Part shown: positions 25,084 to 33,606 of the stretch, in pieces | Numbering within the stretch: position 1 is the first letter of the stretch | How the letters are laid out: each line of letters opens with the position of its first letter | Assembly: GCF_030730925.1 (NCBI RefSeq) | Contig: NZ_JAVAMB010000014.1 | Location: 52,252 to 116,251 of the forward strand | From: Flavobacterium sp. DG2-3 | Lineage (GTDB): Bacteria > Bacteroidota > Bacteroidia > Flavobacteriales > Flavobacteriaceae | Length of the DNA stretch: 64,000 nucleotides | Direction: 5' to 3' | Notes under the pieces: generated by a model | Databases searched by the model: none | Seen by the model: only the letters and a program-made list of their open reading frames with translations | What the model was told of the DNA's origin: nothing | Translations under genes and position numbers: made by a program

Positions 25084-25689
25084 ATGACTTTAAATAAAGA
25101 AACATACCTCAACAATCTAAAATTATACTTCGAAAGTTACGCTCCTATTTCTGAAAAGTCATGGAGATTGATTGAAAACCTGACACATTTCCAGACAATC
25201 AAAAAAGGAGAAATAGTATTGGAAAATGGGGAAATCTGCAGAAATCTTTATTTTATTGCAAAAGGAATTCTGCGAACTTTTATTACCGATCAACAAGGAA
25301 ATTTTTATAACAAAAACCTTTTTTTCGAAAACAGACTTGCCTGTTCTAAAGTTTCATCAATGTTGCAAACTCCTTCCAGTTTTACAATTGAAGCTCTGGA
25401 AGATTGTATTTTAATCAATCTTAATTACCAAAAATACATCACGTTGATCAACGAAAACAATGATCTTAAAAGCTTCTATATTGCCTATTTGGAAAAAAAC
25501 TGGATTATTGAAAAAGAACAAAATGAGATTGCTCTGGTTATGCAAAACGCAACTGAAAGATATTTAAGTTTGCTTCAAAAAAATCCAAATATTGAAGATC
25601 GTGTTCCGTTATTGCACATTGCATCACATTTAGGTATTACTCCAACACAATTAAGCCGAATCAGAAAAAGTTTAGAAAAAAAAATGTAA
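25084..25689 (+). CDS. Crp/Fnr family regulator
   Basis: This 201-residue protein starts at the ATG at 25084; the open frame upstream runs through repeat DNA. It has a cyclic-nucleotide-binding-like beta-barrel (about 25-110, with KKGEIVLENGEICRNLYFIAKG) and a reduced C-terminal helix-turn-helix (HIASHLGITPTQLSRIRKSL). This is the small Bacteroidota Crp-like type that often controls a neighbouring gene. The GNAT gene 73 bases downstream on the same strand is a possible target. Residues needed for cAMP binding are not evident, so the ligand is unknown. Confidence 0.88.
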   Translation: MTLNKETYLNNLKLYFESYAPISEKSWRLIENLTHFQTIKKGEIVLENGEICRNLYFIAKGILRTFITDQQGNFYNKNLFFENRLACSKVSSMLQTPSSFTIEALEDCILINLNYQKYITLINENNDLKSFYIAYLEKNWIIEKEQNEIALVMQNATERYLSLLQKNPNIEDRVPLLHIASHLGITPTQLSRIRKSLEKKM

Positions 25690-25726
25690 ATCAACATATG
25701 TAAAGGTTTTCTACAAATGTCAATTT

Positions 25727-25734
25727 TATCTTTG
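25727..25734 (+). promoter_or_regulatory. Candidate -7 element of the GNAT gene
   Basis: TATCTTTG matches TAnnTTTG 28 bases before the ATG at 25763. No TTG -33 element is evident at 17-23 bases upstream. Confidence 0.35.
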
Positions 25735-25762
25735 TTCTCCTATTTAAAATGAATTACCAAAA

Positions 25763-26494
25763 ATGGAAAATACAAACCTTATAAAAGATAATATAGACAA
25801 TCTTACTGCACTATGGAAAACGGTTGCCACTCCACTCCTTTCTTATCATAAAAACGAACCGTTTGAAGTTATTCAGATAAAAAACTCTGGCTGGCCTAAC
25901 CGATTATGGTTTCGAGTGGATATTACAGAAGAAAATCTACCTCAGATTCTTGAAATTATAGAAAAGAACCCAGGCATAATAATTCCGTATTGGGATATTT
26001 TTGGAAGCGGTTCTAATGAAATTTTCGAAAAAAATGGGTTTAAAACACGTATTCAACTCGTTGCAATGGCTTTAAAATTGGGAGAAAAATTTCCGCTTGA
26101 AAATAATCTAACTTTCAAAAGAGTTTTAAATGGAGAAGATGCCAAAACATGGACCGATATTTATCCGTTGTCTTTTGGTTATGTGATCAGTAAAGAAACA
26201 CTGACTCATAATTATGAAAATACTAAATTTTATTTAATTCATTTGAACGAAAAACCGATTGGAACTTTGACTCTTTTTCAAACTGGAAACGTTATGGGAA
26301 TTCATGGCGTTGGTGTTATTCCCGAAATGCGAAAAAGAGGTTTTGCAGAAGAAATCATGAAATTTGCCATCAACAAAGCGATTGACGCCAATGCCGAATA
26401 TGCGCAATTGCAAGCTTCTCCTTTAGGAAAAAACATTTATACTAGATTAGGGTTTGAGGATTTGTTTATGATTACGAATTACTTTTTGGACTAA
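25763..26494 (+). CDS. GNAT family N-acetyltransferase
   Basis: This is a 243-residue protein whose C-terminal half is a GNAT domain. The acetyl-CoA loop reads VGVIPEMRKRGFAEEIM (about 188-204), and the last strand ends YTRLGFEDLFMITNYF. The N-terminal 110 residues form a second, degenerate GNAT-like half (WPNRLWFRVDITEENLPQIL), a layout common in this group. The acceptor is unknown. The Crp-like gene just upstream may regulate it. Confidence 0.88.
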   Translation: MENTNLIKDNIDNLTALWKTVATPLLSYHKNEPFEVIQIKNSGWPNRLWFRVDITEENLPQILEIIEKNPGIIIPYWDIFGSGSNEIFEKNGFKTRIQLVAMALKLGEKFPLENNLTFKRVLNGEDAKTWTDIYPLSFGYVISKETLTHNYENTKFYLIHLNEKPIGTLTLFQTGNVMGIHGVGVIPEMRKRGFAEEIMKFAINKAIDANAEYAQLQASPLGKNIYTRLGFEDLFMITNYFLD

Positions 26495-26530
26495 ATTTCA
26501 ATTAAAAAATTCCAAATTTCAAATTCCAAA

Positions 26531-26650
26531 AGAATCCGGAGGATTCACATATTTATAGCACGCAATTCCCATCGCAGACATGTGACCCCGAAGGGGTCAT
26601 ACTTGCGTAGCATAATAGAATTCTATAAATATTTGAATACTCCGGATTCT
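26531..26650. repeat. Family 3 repeat, copy 1 (AGAATCCGGAGGATTC ends)
   Basis: The outer arms are AGAATCCGGAGGATTCACAT then ATTTATAG at the left and CTATAAATATTTGAATAC then TCCGGATTCT at the right. The centre holds TGACCCCGAAGGGGTCA, a perfect short palindrome. A second copy is at 41088-41196. Confidence 0.8.
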
Positions 26651-26685
26651 TTATATGTAAACCTACAATTTTTATTCTCATTTTA

Positions 26686-26823
26686 TGTCTTCCTGAGCGG
26701 AGTCGAAGGACACACACCGTAACCACACAGAATGGATTTAGCATGAGAGTCCTTCGACTTCGCTCAGGAAGACAAAACTTTGTCGAGCTACTTGCGAAGA
26801 TCCCTCGTTCCTCGGGATGACAA
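26686..26823. repeat. Family 2 repeat
   Basis: Starts TGTCTTCCTGAGCGGAGTCG. A reverse arm, TTCGACTTCGCTCAGGAAGA, follows, and then a second half ends TCGTTCCTCGGGATGACA. Two repeat units seem fused here. Confidence 0.7.
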
Positions 26824-26838
26824 ACTGTACGTTAACGT

Positions 26839-26888
<50 letters not shown>

Positions 26889-27037
26889 ACAATAATCTAA
26901 AATCTACCCTCTAAAATCTAAAATAAAGAATTGTCCCAAATGCCCCTAAAATAGTCGTAAATGTGTATTTCGTTTCAATAGAACAATTAGTTACATTTGT
27001 AATACATTAACTAATAACTATTTAAAACAAATACCCA

Positions 27038-27418
27038 ATGAAAACAACGAAAATCATTTTCTGGACTACTACAATCCTTATTTTTTTATTTGAAGGCGTT
27101 ATGCCGGCTTTAACTTCTCAGTCTGAAATGGCTAAAGAAGGAATCAGACATTTAGGCTATCCGGAATATTTCGGAAATGCATTAGTTGTATTTAAGATTC
27201 TTGGAGTTTTAGCCTTAATTATTCCGCAAGTGCCGGGGCGTGTAAAAGAATGGGCTTATGCAGGATTTGCTTTTGATTTTATCTTTGCTTCAATCAGTCA
27301 TTTTGCTGTAGATGGAATTGATTTTCAAGGTTTCTTTCCTTTAATCGTTCTGGCGATTTTAATTATATCGTATGTAACATATCACAGAATACAGCGTTAT
27401 AAAAACATAGCGCTCTAA
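27038..27418 (+). CDS. DoxX family membrane protein
   Basis: This 126-residue protein has four membrane spans (about 5-25, 45-65, 72-92 and 98-118) and the DoxX-type pattern GYPEYFGNALVVFKILGVLALIIP with a following AYAGFAFDF. Members are linked to quinone or redox functions and thiosulfate oxidation, but most have unknown roles. It is followed after 13 bases by a 70-codon gene on the same strand, so the two are probably co-transcribed from the TACATTTG promoter. Confidence 0.88.
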   Translation: MKTTKIIFWTTTILIFLFEGVMPALTSQSEMAKEGIRHLGYPEYFGNALVVFKILGVLALIIPQVPGRVKEWAYAGFAFDFIFASISHFAVDGIDFQGFFPLIVLAILIISYVTYHRIQRYKNIAL

Positions 27419-27431
27419 AAACCAAAACTTT

Positions 27432-27644
27432 ATGATAATTGAAGTTTTTAAAACAAATGTTCAAGAAGAATCTCAATGTGCGATAATCATTGAGAAGCTT
27501 CTTGAGCATTATCCAAGCAGCTCGATCAACTTCGACTTAGAAGATTGCGACAAAATCCTGCGTATTCATGCACCCAACTTTTCGAATACCAAAATCATCG
27601 ACATTTTAAATTCGCACGGTTATTTCTGCGAAGCCCTTCCTTAA
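27432..27644 (+). CDS. Small ferredoxin-fold protein (HMA-like)
   Basis: This 70-residue protein has an apparent beta-alpha-beta-beta-alpha-beta order (IIEVFKTNV, SQCAIIIEKLLEHY, SSINFDLEDC, KILRIHAP, TKIIDILNSHGY, CEAL) as in heavy-metal-associated domains, but lacks the metal-binding CxxC. I recall proteins of this kind as common single-domain products in Bacteroidota with unknown role. It is coupled to the DoxX gene by a 13-base gap. Confidence 0.7.
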   Translation: MIIEVFKTNVQEESQCAIIIEKLLEHYPSSSINFDLEDCDKILRIHAPNFSNTKIIDILNSHGYFCEALP

Positions 27645-27697
27645 AAAATTAACACTTCACAAACTACTGATATATAGTGTTTTAATATTTTTTATCG

Positions 27698-27705
27698 TAT
27701 ATTTG
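27698..27705 (+). promoter_or_regulatory. Candidate -7 element upstream of the DinB-like gene
   Basis: TATATTTG matches the consensus. The leader to the ATG at 27827 would be about 115 bases. No clear -33 TTG is seen. Confidence 0.3.
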
Positions 27706-27826
27706 AAGGAGTATCATTTCCCCTAATTCTATAAATTTAATTTTTCACAGATAATGCACTGAGGTTTTTATTGAACCAATCGGTAAACATCTGCTATCGA
27801 ATTTCCAATTTCTAAAATTAAAAAAA

Positions 27827-28333
27827 ATGAAAAGTGCTATTCAAAATACCATACTAGAAACCTACAGTAAATTAGACGAACTGGTTTCAACTTTCTCAAA
27901 AGATGAAATCAATATTGTTCCGTTTGAAGGGAGCTGGACTGCGGGACAAACTACACAGCATATTATTCTAGCCTGCTCTGGTCTGACCAGCCTTTTTGCC
28001 GGAAAAACAGAAAAAACAAATAGAGAGCCTGACGAAAATGTCAAACAGCTCGACGCTATTTTTTTAGATTTTGATACCAAATACCAATCGCCCGAAAACA
28101 TAAAACCTCCTGATATAGTGTATGAAAAAGATACGCTGCTGGCTTCTGTCAAAAAAATACAAAATGATTTATTTGAAGCTGCAGAAACTTACGATTTGAC
28201 ACTGACGTGCTTGGATGCCAAAGTACCCGGTTTTGATTATTTCACGATTTATGAATGGCTTCATTTTGCAATCGTGCATACGCAGAGACACACCCGTCAG
28301 ATAAAATCGATTTACGAACATATCAAAAAATAA
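27827..28333 (+). CDS. DinB family protein
   Basis: This 168-residue four-helix-bundle protein has the DinB/YfiT metal-site pattern: an early His in SWTAGQTTQHIILACSG and a late HTQRHTRQIKSI motif. Family members bind a divalent metal and some act as thiol-S-transferases with bacillithiol-type cofactors; many have no known role. It appears to form a pair with the membrane protein gene 30 bases downstream. Confidence 0.87.
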   Translation: MKSAIQNTILETYSKLDELVSTFSKDEINIVPFEGSWTAGQTTQHIILACSGLTSLFAGKTEKTNREPDENVKQLDAIFLDFDTKYQSPENIKPPDIVYEKDTLLASVKKIQNDLFEAAETYDLTLTCLDAKVPGFDYFTIYEWLHFAIVHTQRHTRQIKSIYEHIKK

Positions 28334-28363
28334 TCGATCACTATTAAAATCAAAACTATTTTT

Positions 28364-28831
28364 ATGAGATCAAAAGTAAAAACCATTGTTTCATCTGGTT
28401 TAGTTGCAGGAACATTAGATATTACTGCTGCCATTTTGATTTACGCGGGAATACTGCATAAAACAACAGCTGAAAAAATTTTACAGTCTATTGCAAGTGG
28501 CATTTTTAAAAAACAAGCCTATACGGGTGGAGTAGAAATGACTTTTGTGGGTTTGGGACTTCATTTCTTAATCGCTTTTATTTTTGCTTGGTTTTATTTT
28601 AAAATTTTTCCCTACATCCCATTTTTTAAAATAAACACTTTGCTTTCGGGAGTTTCATACGGATTCTTTATTTGGGTCATAATGAATCTCGTTGTCCTAC
28701 CGATCGTATTTCCCGTTTTACCCGAAAAGAATTTAGATTTTCCGCTCTTACTTTCTATTCTCATCGTGATTTGCTGCGTCGGAATTCCGATTGCGTTTAT
28801 AACGAGAAAGTATTATGCGAAATGGTATTGA
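28364..28831 (+). CDS. Hypothetical integral membrane protein
   Basis: This 155-residue protein has four predicted spans (about 7-28, 62-82, 92-118 and 127-147) and begins with MRSKVKTIVSSGLVAGTLDI, with GxxAG and small-residue packing in the first helix. I do not recognise a named family. It is coupled to the DinB-like gene by a 30-base gap and is followed by a long perfect hairpin that separates it from the convergent DUF1328 gene. Confidence 0.75.
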   Translation: MRSKVKTIVSSGLVAGTLDITAAILIYAGILHKTTAEKILQSIASGIFKKQAYTGGVEMTFVGLGLHFLIAFIFAWFYFKIFPYIPFFKINTLLSGVSYGFFIWVIMNLVVLPIVFPVLPEKNLDFPLLLSILIVICCVGIPIAFITRKYYAKWY

Positions 28832-28834
28832 GAA

Positions 28835-28900
28835 AAAGTGACAAAGAGACAAAGGTACAAAGTGACAAAGTCACTAAAAACTTTGTCTCTTTGTCACTTT
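28835..28900. terminator. Perfect 20-bp inverted repeat between convergent genes
   Basis: AAAGTGACAAAGAGACAAAG (28835-28854) is exactly mirrored at 28881-28900 with a 26-base loop. It starts four bases after the + gene stop and ends 20 bases before the stop of the minus-strand gene, so it may serve as a bidirectional terminator. It also looks like one of the flavobacterial gene-end repeats. Confidence 0.65.
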
Positions 28901-28920
28901 GAATCTCTGAACCTTAAAGC

Positions 28921-29082
28921 TTAGACCTTCGTTCTTCCTGTTATTAATGAAATAACAAACAATACTATAAAGATAAAGAATAAAACTTTTGCGATTCCTG
29001 CGGCTCCGGCGGCAATACCTCCAAAACCAAAAATTCCGGCTATAATAGCAAGAATGATAAATATAACTGTCCAACGTAACAT
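28921..29082 (-). CDS. DUF1328 (YtjA-like) small membrane protein
   Basis: The minus strand from ATG at 29082 encodes 53 residues: MLRWTVIFIILAIIAGIFGF, a GGIAAGAAGIAKVLF segment and a second span ending ISLITGRTKV. Two membrane helices joined by a Gly/Ala-rich turn are typical of DUF1328, a small family often induced by stress. It is too short for a 60-codon ORF filter. It is alone on its strand, and a long non-coding stretch lies upstream. Confidence 0.88.
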   Translation of the reverse strand: MLRWTVIFIILAIIAGIFGFGGIAAGAAGIAKVLFFIFIVLFVISLITGRTKV

Positions 29083-29510
29083 AATATTGATTTTTAAGTT
29101 CTTAAATATGACTGTTTATAAGCCTTTTTTGTTTATTTCAAAGTTCTTTTATTCCTACAAATCTTGTTAACTCGATACGCTTTATTATTATCCCAATAAA
29201 TTAATAACCACGCCAAGCATAGTGCGACTTTCACTATTATTTCAAAGTCTTACAGAATTACCATATTAATGCTTTTGAGTTAATTTTTTGATCGATTGGA
29301 TTAATCGTGACTTCATTGCTGAAGTAATTTCACATAAAATTTCAAAGAACAATGGAAGTGTTATGAAACATGGTAAGTAGTCTTCCCTACAGGAGCTTCC
29401 ATTTTTGATGATCAACTATACTATTTTAATTATTGCGCTGCCGATCATAAGATTGCGGCGGCATCTTTGAACCTTAACGAGTTATTAACCGAACTTAAAA
29501 ATGTATCCAC
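29083..29510. other. Intergenic stretch with no visible gene
   Basis: This is a 428-base divergent region between the DUF1328 gene and the glycosyltransferase gene. It must hold promoters for both, but I see no clean TTG/TAnnTTTG pair, repeat or RNA structure that I could support. Confidence 0.4.
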
Positions 29511-31781
29511 ATGAAAACAATATCAAATAAATCCAAAATCGTTTTTTTATCTACTTTTCCGCCTACGCAATGTGGCATAGCAACCTATACTCAAGATACC
29601 ATTAAAGGAATCACAGATGTTTATGGTAAATCTATCAAATGCGAAATATGTGAACTTGTTGATAAACCAAAAGAAGAGCCAACACAAGCATTTACTTTAA
29701 ACACAAAAAATAGAGAAGAGTACGCTAAAGTCGCCGAGGAAATTAATCAGGACGAAACGGTAAAATTGGTGCATATTCAGCACGAATTTGGTTTGTTTTC
29801 AGGAAATTACGGAGATCATCTTTTAGATTTCTTAAATGTTATTAAAGCACCTGTTACGTATACTTTTCACAGCGTAATTCCGAATCCGAATGATGAATTG
29901 AGAACATTCGTGAAGTTACTGCTGAGTTATAGCAATTCGGTTTTTGTAATGACGAATAAATCAAAAGAAATCCTAATTAATGACTACGACATCAATGAAG
30001 AAATAATTACTTGCGTACCTCATGGAACTCATATTGTGATATACGAAACTCCACAGCAGGCAAAAGAAAAATTAAATATTCAGGACAGATTAGTGCTTTC
30101 AACTTTCGGACTTTTGGGCGAAGGTAAAAATATAGAAACGGGTTTACAGGCTTTACCAAAAATTATCGAAGAAGCGCCAAACGCCTTGTATTTAATTATT
30201 GGAAAAACCCATCCAAATTTAATTAAAGACGGAGTTGATACTTATAGAGATAAACTAGAAAGTATCGTTGCAGATTTAAATCTTCATGATAATGTTCGTT
30301 TTGTAAATCAATATTTAGACACCGATGAACTTTTAGATTATCTAAAAGCTACGGATATTTATATGTTCACTTCAAAAGATCCAAATCAGGCTGTAAGCGG
30401 CACTTTTGCTTACGCAATGAGCTGTGCATGTCCTATTGTGGCTTCAAAAATTCCGCATACCAAAGAAGTACTGACCGCAGATTCTGGAATTTTGTGTGAT
30501 ATTGGAGATTCTGATCAATTTGCTGCAGCTGCAATTCAATTGATTAAAGATGAAAATCTAAGACATGAAATGGGAATTAGTTCTTTTACCAAAATGAGAG
30601 CTTCATCTTGGGAAAATGTCGGAATTACGCAAATGAATACCTATAAAAAATTGATTAAAAATCCATCAGAAATCAAATACAGCTATCCTCCTATTCAGTT
30701 AAAACATATCAAAAAACTGACTACCGAATTAGGAATTATTCAGTTCAGTAAAATTTCTATTCCAGATTTAGATTCAGGATATACTTTAGATGATAATGCA
30801 AGAGCTTTAATCGCATTTTGTATGCACTATAAACTGACTCAGGATAAGGACGATTTGGCTTATATTTTAATCTATTTAGATTTTATTCAGCGCTGCCAAA
30901 AACCAAAAGGAGACTTCATCAACTATGTCGATCAGGAAAACCGCGAACATGTAGAACAAAATGCAGAAGTAAATCTAGAAGATTCTAATGCGAGGGCTCT
31001 TTGGGCATTAGGAACTGTGGTTTCTATGTCTGATATTCTTCCTGAAGCAATTACCAAAAAAGCGACAACATGTTTATTGAATTCTTTAAAATGGGCAGAA
31101 ACCATTCAATCTCCGCGTTCAATTGGTTTTGCAACAAAAGGTTTGTATTTGTACCATTCTACAATTCCTAATTTGTACGTTGCGGCAATCATTAATAAAT
31201 TAAATGCCAAACTGCTTGCCAATTATGAAAACACAGCTACAGAAGACTGGCAATGGTTTGAAAATTATCTGACTTATGGTAACGGAATCCTTCCAGAATC
31301 TATGCTTTATGCTTATTTGATTACCAATAAACCGGTTTACAAAAAAGTAGCTTTGGATTCTTTAGATTTCTTGATTTCTAAAACATTTGTGAAAGGAAAT
31401 TTTAAAGCCATTTCAAATCAGAGCTGGCATCACAAAGGATCTGAGCCGGCACAATACGGAGAACAGCCAATTGATGTTACCTATACAATCCAGACTTTAA
31501 ATGCATTTTATAATGCTTTTAAAACACCCGAATATAAAAAGAAAATGAAAGCTGCATTCAACTGGTTTTTAGGAAAAAATCATTTAAATCAGATTATGTA
31601 TAACCCAGTAAGCGGTGGCGGTTACGACGGACTTGAAAAAAATAATGTGAATTTAAATCAAGGCGCAGAATCTACTGTTTGCTTTCTAACTGCAAGATTA
31701 TTAATGGAAAAATTGGCCATGTCACAGTCTCGTGTTATTCCTTTAATGAAATCACGAACTGGAGTAGCTATAAATTCTTAA
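29511..31781 (+). CDS. GT4 glycosyltransferase fused to a helical-barrel domain
   Basis: This is a 756-residue two-part protein. Residues 1-370 form a GT-B glycosyltransferase of family 4 type, with FPPTQCGIATYTQD near the N-terminus and the sugar-nucleotide region FTSKDPNQAVSGTFAYAMSCACPIVASKIPHTKEV near 285-320. Residues 380-756 are a repeated helical domain with aromatic-rich turns (DSGYTLDDNARALIAF; WHHKGSEPAQYGEQPIDVTY) that resembles an (alpha/alpha)6 barrel, as in some glycoside phosphorylases and hydrolases. The product is unknown; a mannan-like or storage glycan is possible. It stands alone with its own terminator. Confidence 0.8.
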   Translation: MKTISNKSKIVFLSTFPPTQCGIATYTQDTIKGITDVYGKSIKCEICELVDKPKEEPTQAFTLNTKNREEYAKVAEEINQDETVKLVHIQHEFGLFSGNYGDHLLDFLNVIKAPVTYTFHSVIPNPNDELRTFVKLLLSYSNSVFVMTNKSKEILINDYDINEEIITCVPHGTHIVIYETPQQAKEKLNIQDRLVLSTFGLLGEGKNIETGLQALPKIIEEAPNALYLIIGKTHPNLIKDGVDTYRDKLESIVADLNLHDNVRFVNQYLDTDELLDYLKATDIYMFTSKDPNQAVSGTFAYAMSCACPIVASKIPHTKEVLTADSGILCDIGDSDQFAAAAIQLIKDENLRHEMGISSFTKMRASSWENVGITQMNTYKKLIKNPSEIKYSYPPIQLKHIKKLTTELGIIQFSKISIPDLDSGYTLDDNARALIAFCMHYKLTQDKDDLAYILIYLDFIQRCQKPKGDFINYVDQENREHVEQNAEVNLEDSNARALWALGTVVSMSDILPEAITKKATTCLLNSLKWAETIQSPRSIGFATKGLYLYHSTIPNLYVAAIINKLNAKLLANYENTATEDWQWFENYLTYGNGILPESMLYAYLITNKPVYKKVALDSLDFLISKTFVKGNFKAISNQSWHHKGSEPAQYGEQPIDVTYTIQTLNAFYNAFKTPEYKKKMKAAFNWFLGKNHLNQIMYNPVSGGGYDGLEKNNVNLNQGAESTVCFLTARLLMEKLAMSQSRVIPLMKSRTGVAINS

Positions 31782-31825
31782 AACATATTGAAGCTAACCA
31801 AATACTTCACTTTTTTTAAACCCTG

Positions 31826-31856
31826 AAAATCCCTTTTTACTAAAAGGGATTTTTTG
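31826..31856 (+). terminator. Terminator of the glycosyltransferase gene
   Basis: AAAATCCCTTTT and AAAAGGGATTTT form a 12-bp stem with the loop TACT, followed by T-rich sequence. Confidence 0.85.
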
Positions 31857-31948
31857 TTTTTAGGAACGACGCAACGTCACTTTTATTTTTTTATTGTGCA
31901 GAAGCCGATGAAAATTATATAAACTTCCAAAAAAGTTGTATAAGATTT

Positions 31949-31968
31949 TTACTCTTAAAAAAGAGTAA
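31949..31968 (+). promoter_or_regulatory. Short palindrome upstream of the lipid-transport operon
   Basis: TTACTCTTaaaaAAGAGTAA is a perfect 8+8 palindrome 73 bases before the first start codon of the MCE operon. It is a candidate operator; no binding protein is suggested by the context. Confidence 0.35.
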
Positions 31969-32041
31969 TTTCATATAGAGAAAATAGGCTTTTTACCATT
32001 CCTATTTTCATTTTATATCATTCACCTTAAAACATACAATT

Positions 32042-32800
32042 TTGATTCTCGATATTAAAAATACATTCGCCGAAATTGGAGAAACCACAATATTCGCCAA
32101 AAGGTTTTTTAAGGAAGTTTTTATTCCGCCTTACGAGACCAGAGAATTTCTAAAACAGTGTTATGTTATAGGATACAAATCTCTGCCGCTGGTTGCCATT
32201 ACTGGTTTTATTATGGGATTGGTGCTTACGCTTCAATCACGTCCTACTTTGGTAAAATTTGGTGCAGAATCTTGGCTTCCAGGAATGGTCGCGCTTTCGC
32301 TAATAAGAGAAATTGCTCCTGTAATTACCGCTTTGATCTGTGCAGGAAAAATTTCGTCTGGAATCGGTGCCGAATTAGGATCAATGAAAGTAACCGAACA
32401 GATCGACGCTATGGAAGTTTCGGCGGTAAATCCGTACAACTATCTGGTTGTGACTCGAGTTCTCGCCTGTACTTTGATGGTTCCAATTCTAGTCTTTTTT
32501 GCCGATGCTATCGGAATTATTGGCGGTTATGTGGGCATTAACATTCATGGAGACGTAAACTTTTACCGTTTTTTAACCCAAATCGTCCAATCCTTAGAAT
32601 ATTTAGACTTGCTTCCGGCAACGCTAAAAACTTTCTTTTTTGGATTTTTTATCGGAATTATTGGCTGTTACAAAGGTTTTAATGCTTCTAACGGAACAGA
32701 AAGTGTGGGACAAGCTGCCAATTCTGCAGTAGTTACAGCATCGCTAAGCATTTTTATTATCGATATGGTGGCTGTTCAAATAACCGACTTATTTTTTTAA
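32042..32800 (+). CDS. MlaE-like ABC transporter permease
   Basis: This 252-residue permease of the MlaE/YrbE family is the inner-membrane part of an MCE-type phospholipid transporter. Five or six hydrophobic segments and the motif LEAELGSMKVTEQIDAMEVS (here GAELGSMKVTEQIDAMEVSA) identify it. A stop lies in frame upstream and no ATG is available before residue 58, so a TTG at 32042 is the likely start. The ATPase gene starts two bases after its stop. Confidence 0.9.
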   Translation: MILDIKNTFAEIGETTIFAKRFFKEVFIPPYETREFLKQCYVIGYKSLPLVAITGFIMGLVLTLQSRPTLVKFGAESWLPGMVALSLIREIAPVITALICAGKISSGIGAELGSMKVTEQIDAMEVSAVNPYNYLVVTRVLACTLMVPILVFFADAIGIIGGYVGINIHGDVNFYRFLTQIVQSLEYLDLLPATLKTFFFGFFIGIIGCYKGFNASNGTESVGQAANSAVVTASLSIFIIDMVAVQITDLFF

Positions 32801-32801
32801 G

Positions 32802-33584
32802 ATGATGGAGGAAAAAATACATAAAGAACCTAAAAAAACAAAAGAGAAAGATCAGACTCCGATTATTGTGATTAAAGATCTTCATAAAACTTTTGGAAAA
32901 GATAATGCCGTTTTAAAAGGCGTAAATCTCACTTTGAATAAAGGCGAAGATTTGGTGGTTTTAGGACGTTCAGGATCTGGAAAATCGGTTACTATAAAAT
33001 GCATTGTCGGATTGATTGAACCTGACAAGGGAGAAATTAAAGTCTTTGACGAAAATGTTCTTAATATATCCAAAAGCGAGCTGAATGAAATTAGAGTCCG
33101 AATCGGATTTTTGTTCCAAAGTGGGGCACTTTACGATTCTATGTCTGTTAGAGAAAATCTCGCTTTTACTTTAACCAAACACAAACGCGATCTAAGCCGT
33201 GAAGAAGTGGACAAAGAAGTAATGGAAGCACTGGAAAATGTGGGACTTGCTGAAGCCGTAGAAAAAATGCCTTCTGAACTTTCTGGAGGTATGAAAAAAA
33301 GAATTGGCCTTGCCCGCACTTTAATTTTAAAACCAGAAATCATTCTTTACGATGAGCCCACAACAGGTCTGGACACGATAACATCAAGAGAAATCAGTCA
33401 GCTGATTTTAGATATTAAACACAAACAAAAAACCTCTTCGATCATTATCACTCACGATATGGCCTGCGCAAAAATGACTGCCGATCGAATTGTGGTTTTA
33501 AAAGACGGTGTCATTCACGCCGAAGGAACATACGAAGAATTAGAAAAAGACGAAGACGAATGGGTACGCTCATTTTTTCAATAA
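32802..33584 (+). CDS. MlaF-like ABC transporter ATPase
   Basis: This 260-residue ATPase powers the MCE lipid transporter. Walker A is GRSGSGKS (55-62), the signature is LSGGMKKR (160-167), and Walker B is ILYDEP with Glu185. LSGGM with KK in place of the more usual QxQR is typical of MlaF homologues. A Lys-rich 20-residue N-terminal extension precedes the domain. ATG at 32802 or 32805 can serve as the start. It is coupled to the permease (1-base gap) and to the MCE gene (22-base gap). Confidence 0.92.
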   Translation: MMEEKIHKEPKKTKEKDQTPIIVIKDLHKTFGKDNAVLKGVNLTLNKGEDLVVLGRSGSGKSVTIKCIVGLIEPDKGEIKVFDENVLNISKSELNEIRVRIGFLFQSGALYDSMSVRENLAFTLTKHKRDLSREEVDKEVMEALENVGLAEAVEKMPSELSGGMKKRIGLARTLILKPEIILYDEPTTGLDTITSREISQLILDIKHKQKTSSIIITHDMACAKMTADRIVVLKDGVIHAEGTYEELEKDEDEWVRSFFQ

Positions 33585-33606
33585 AGCAAAATAAATAATA
33601 GAAATC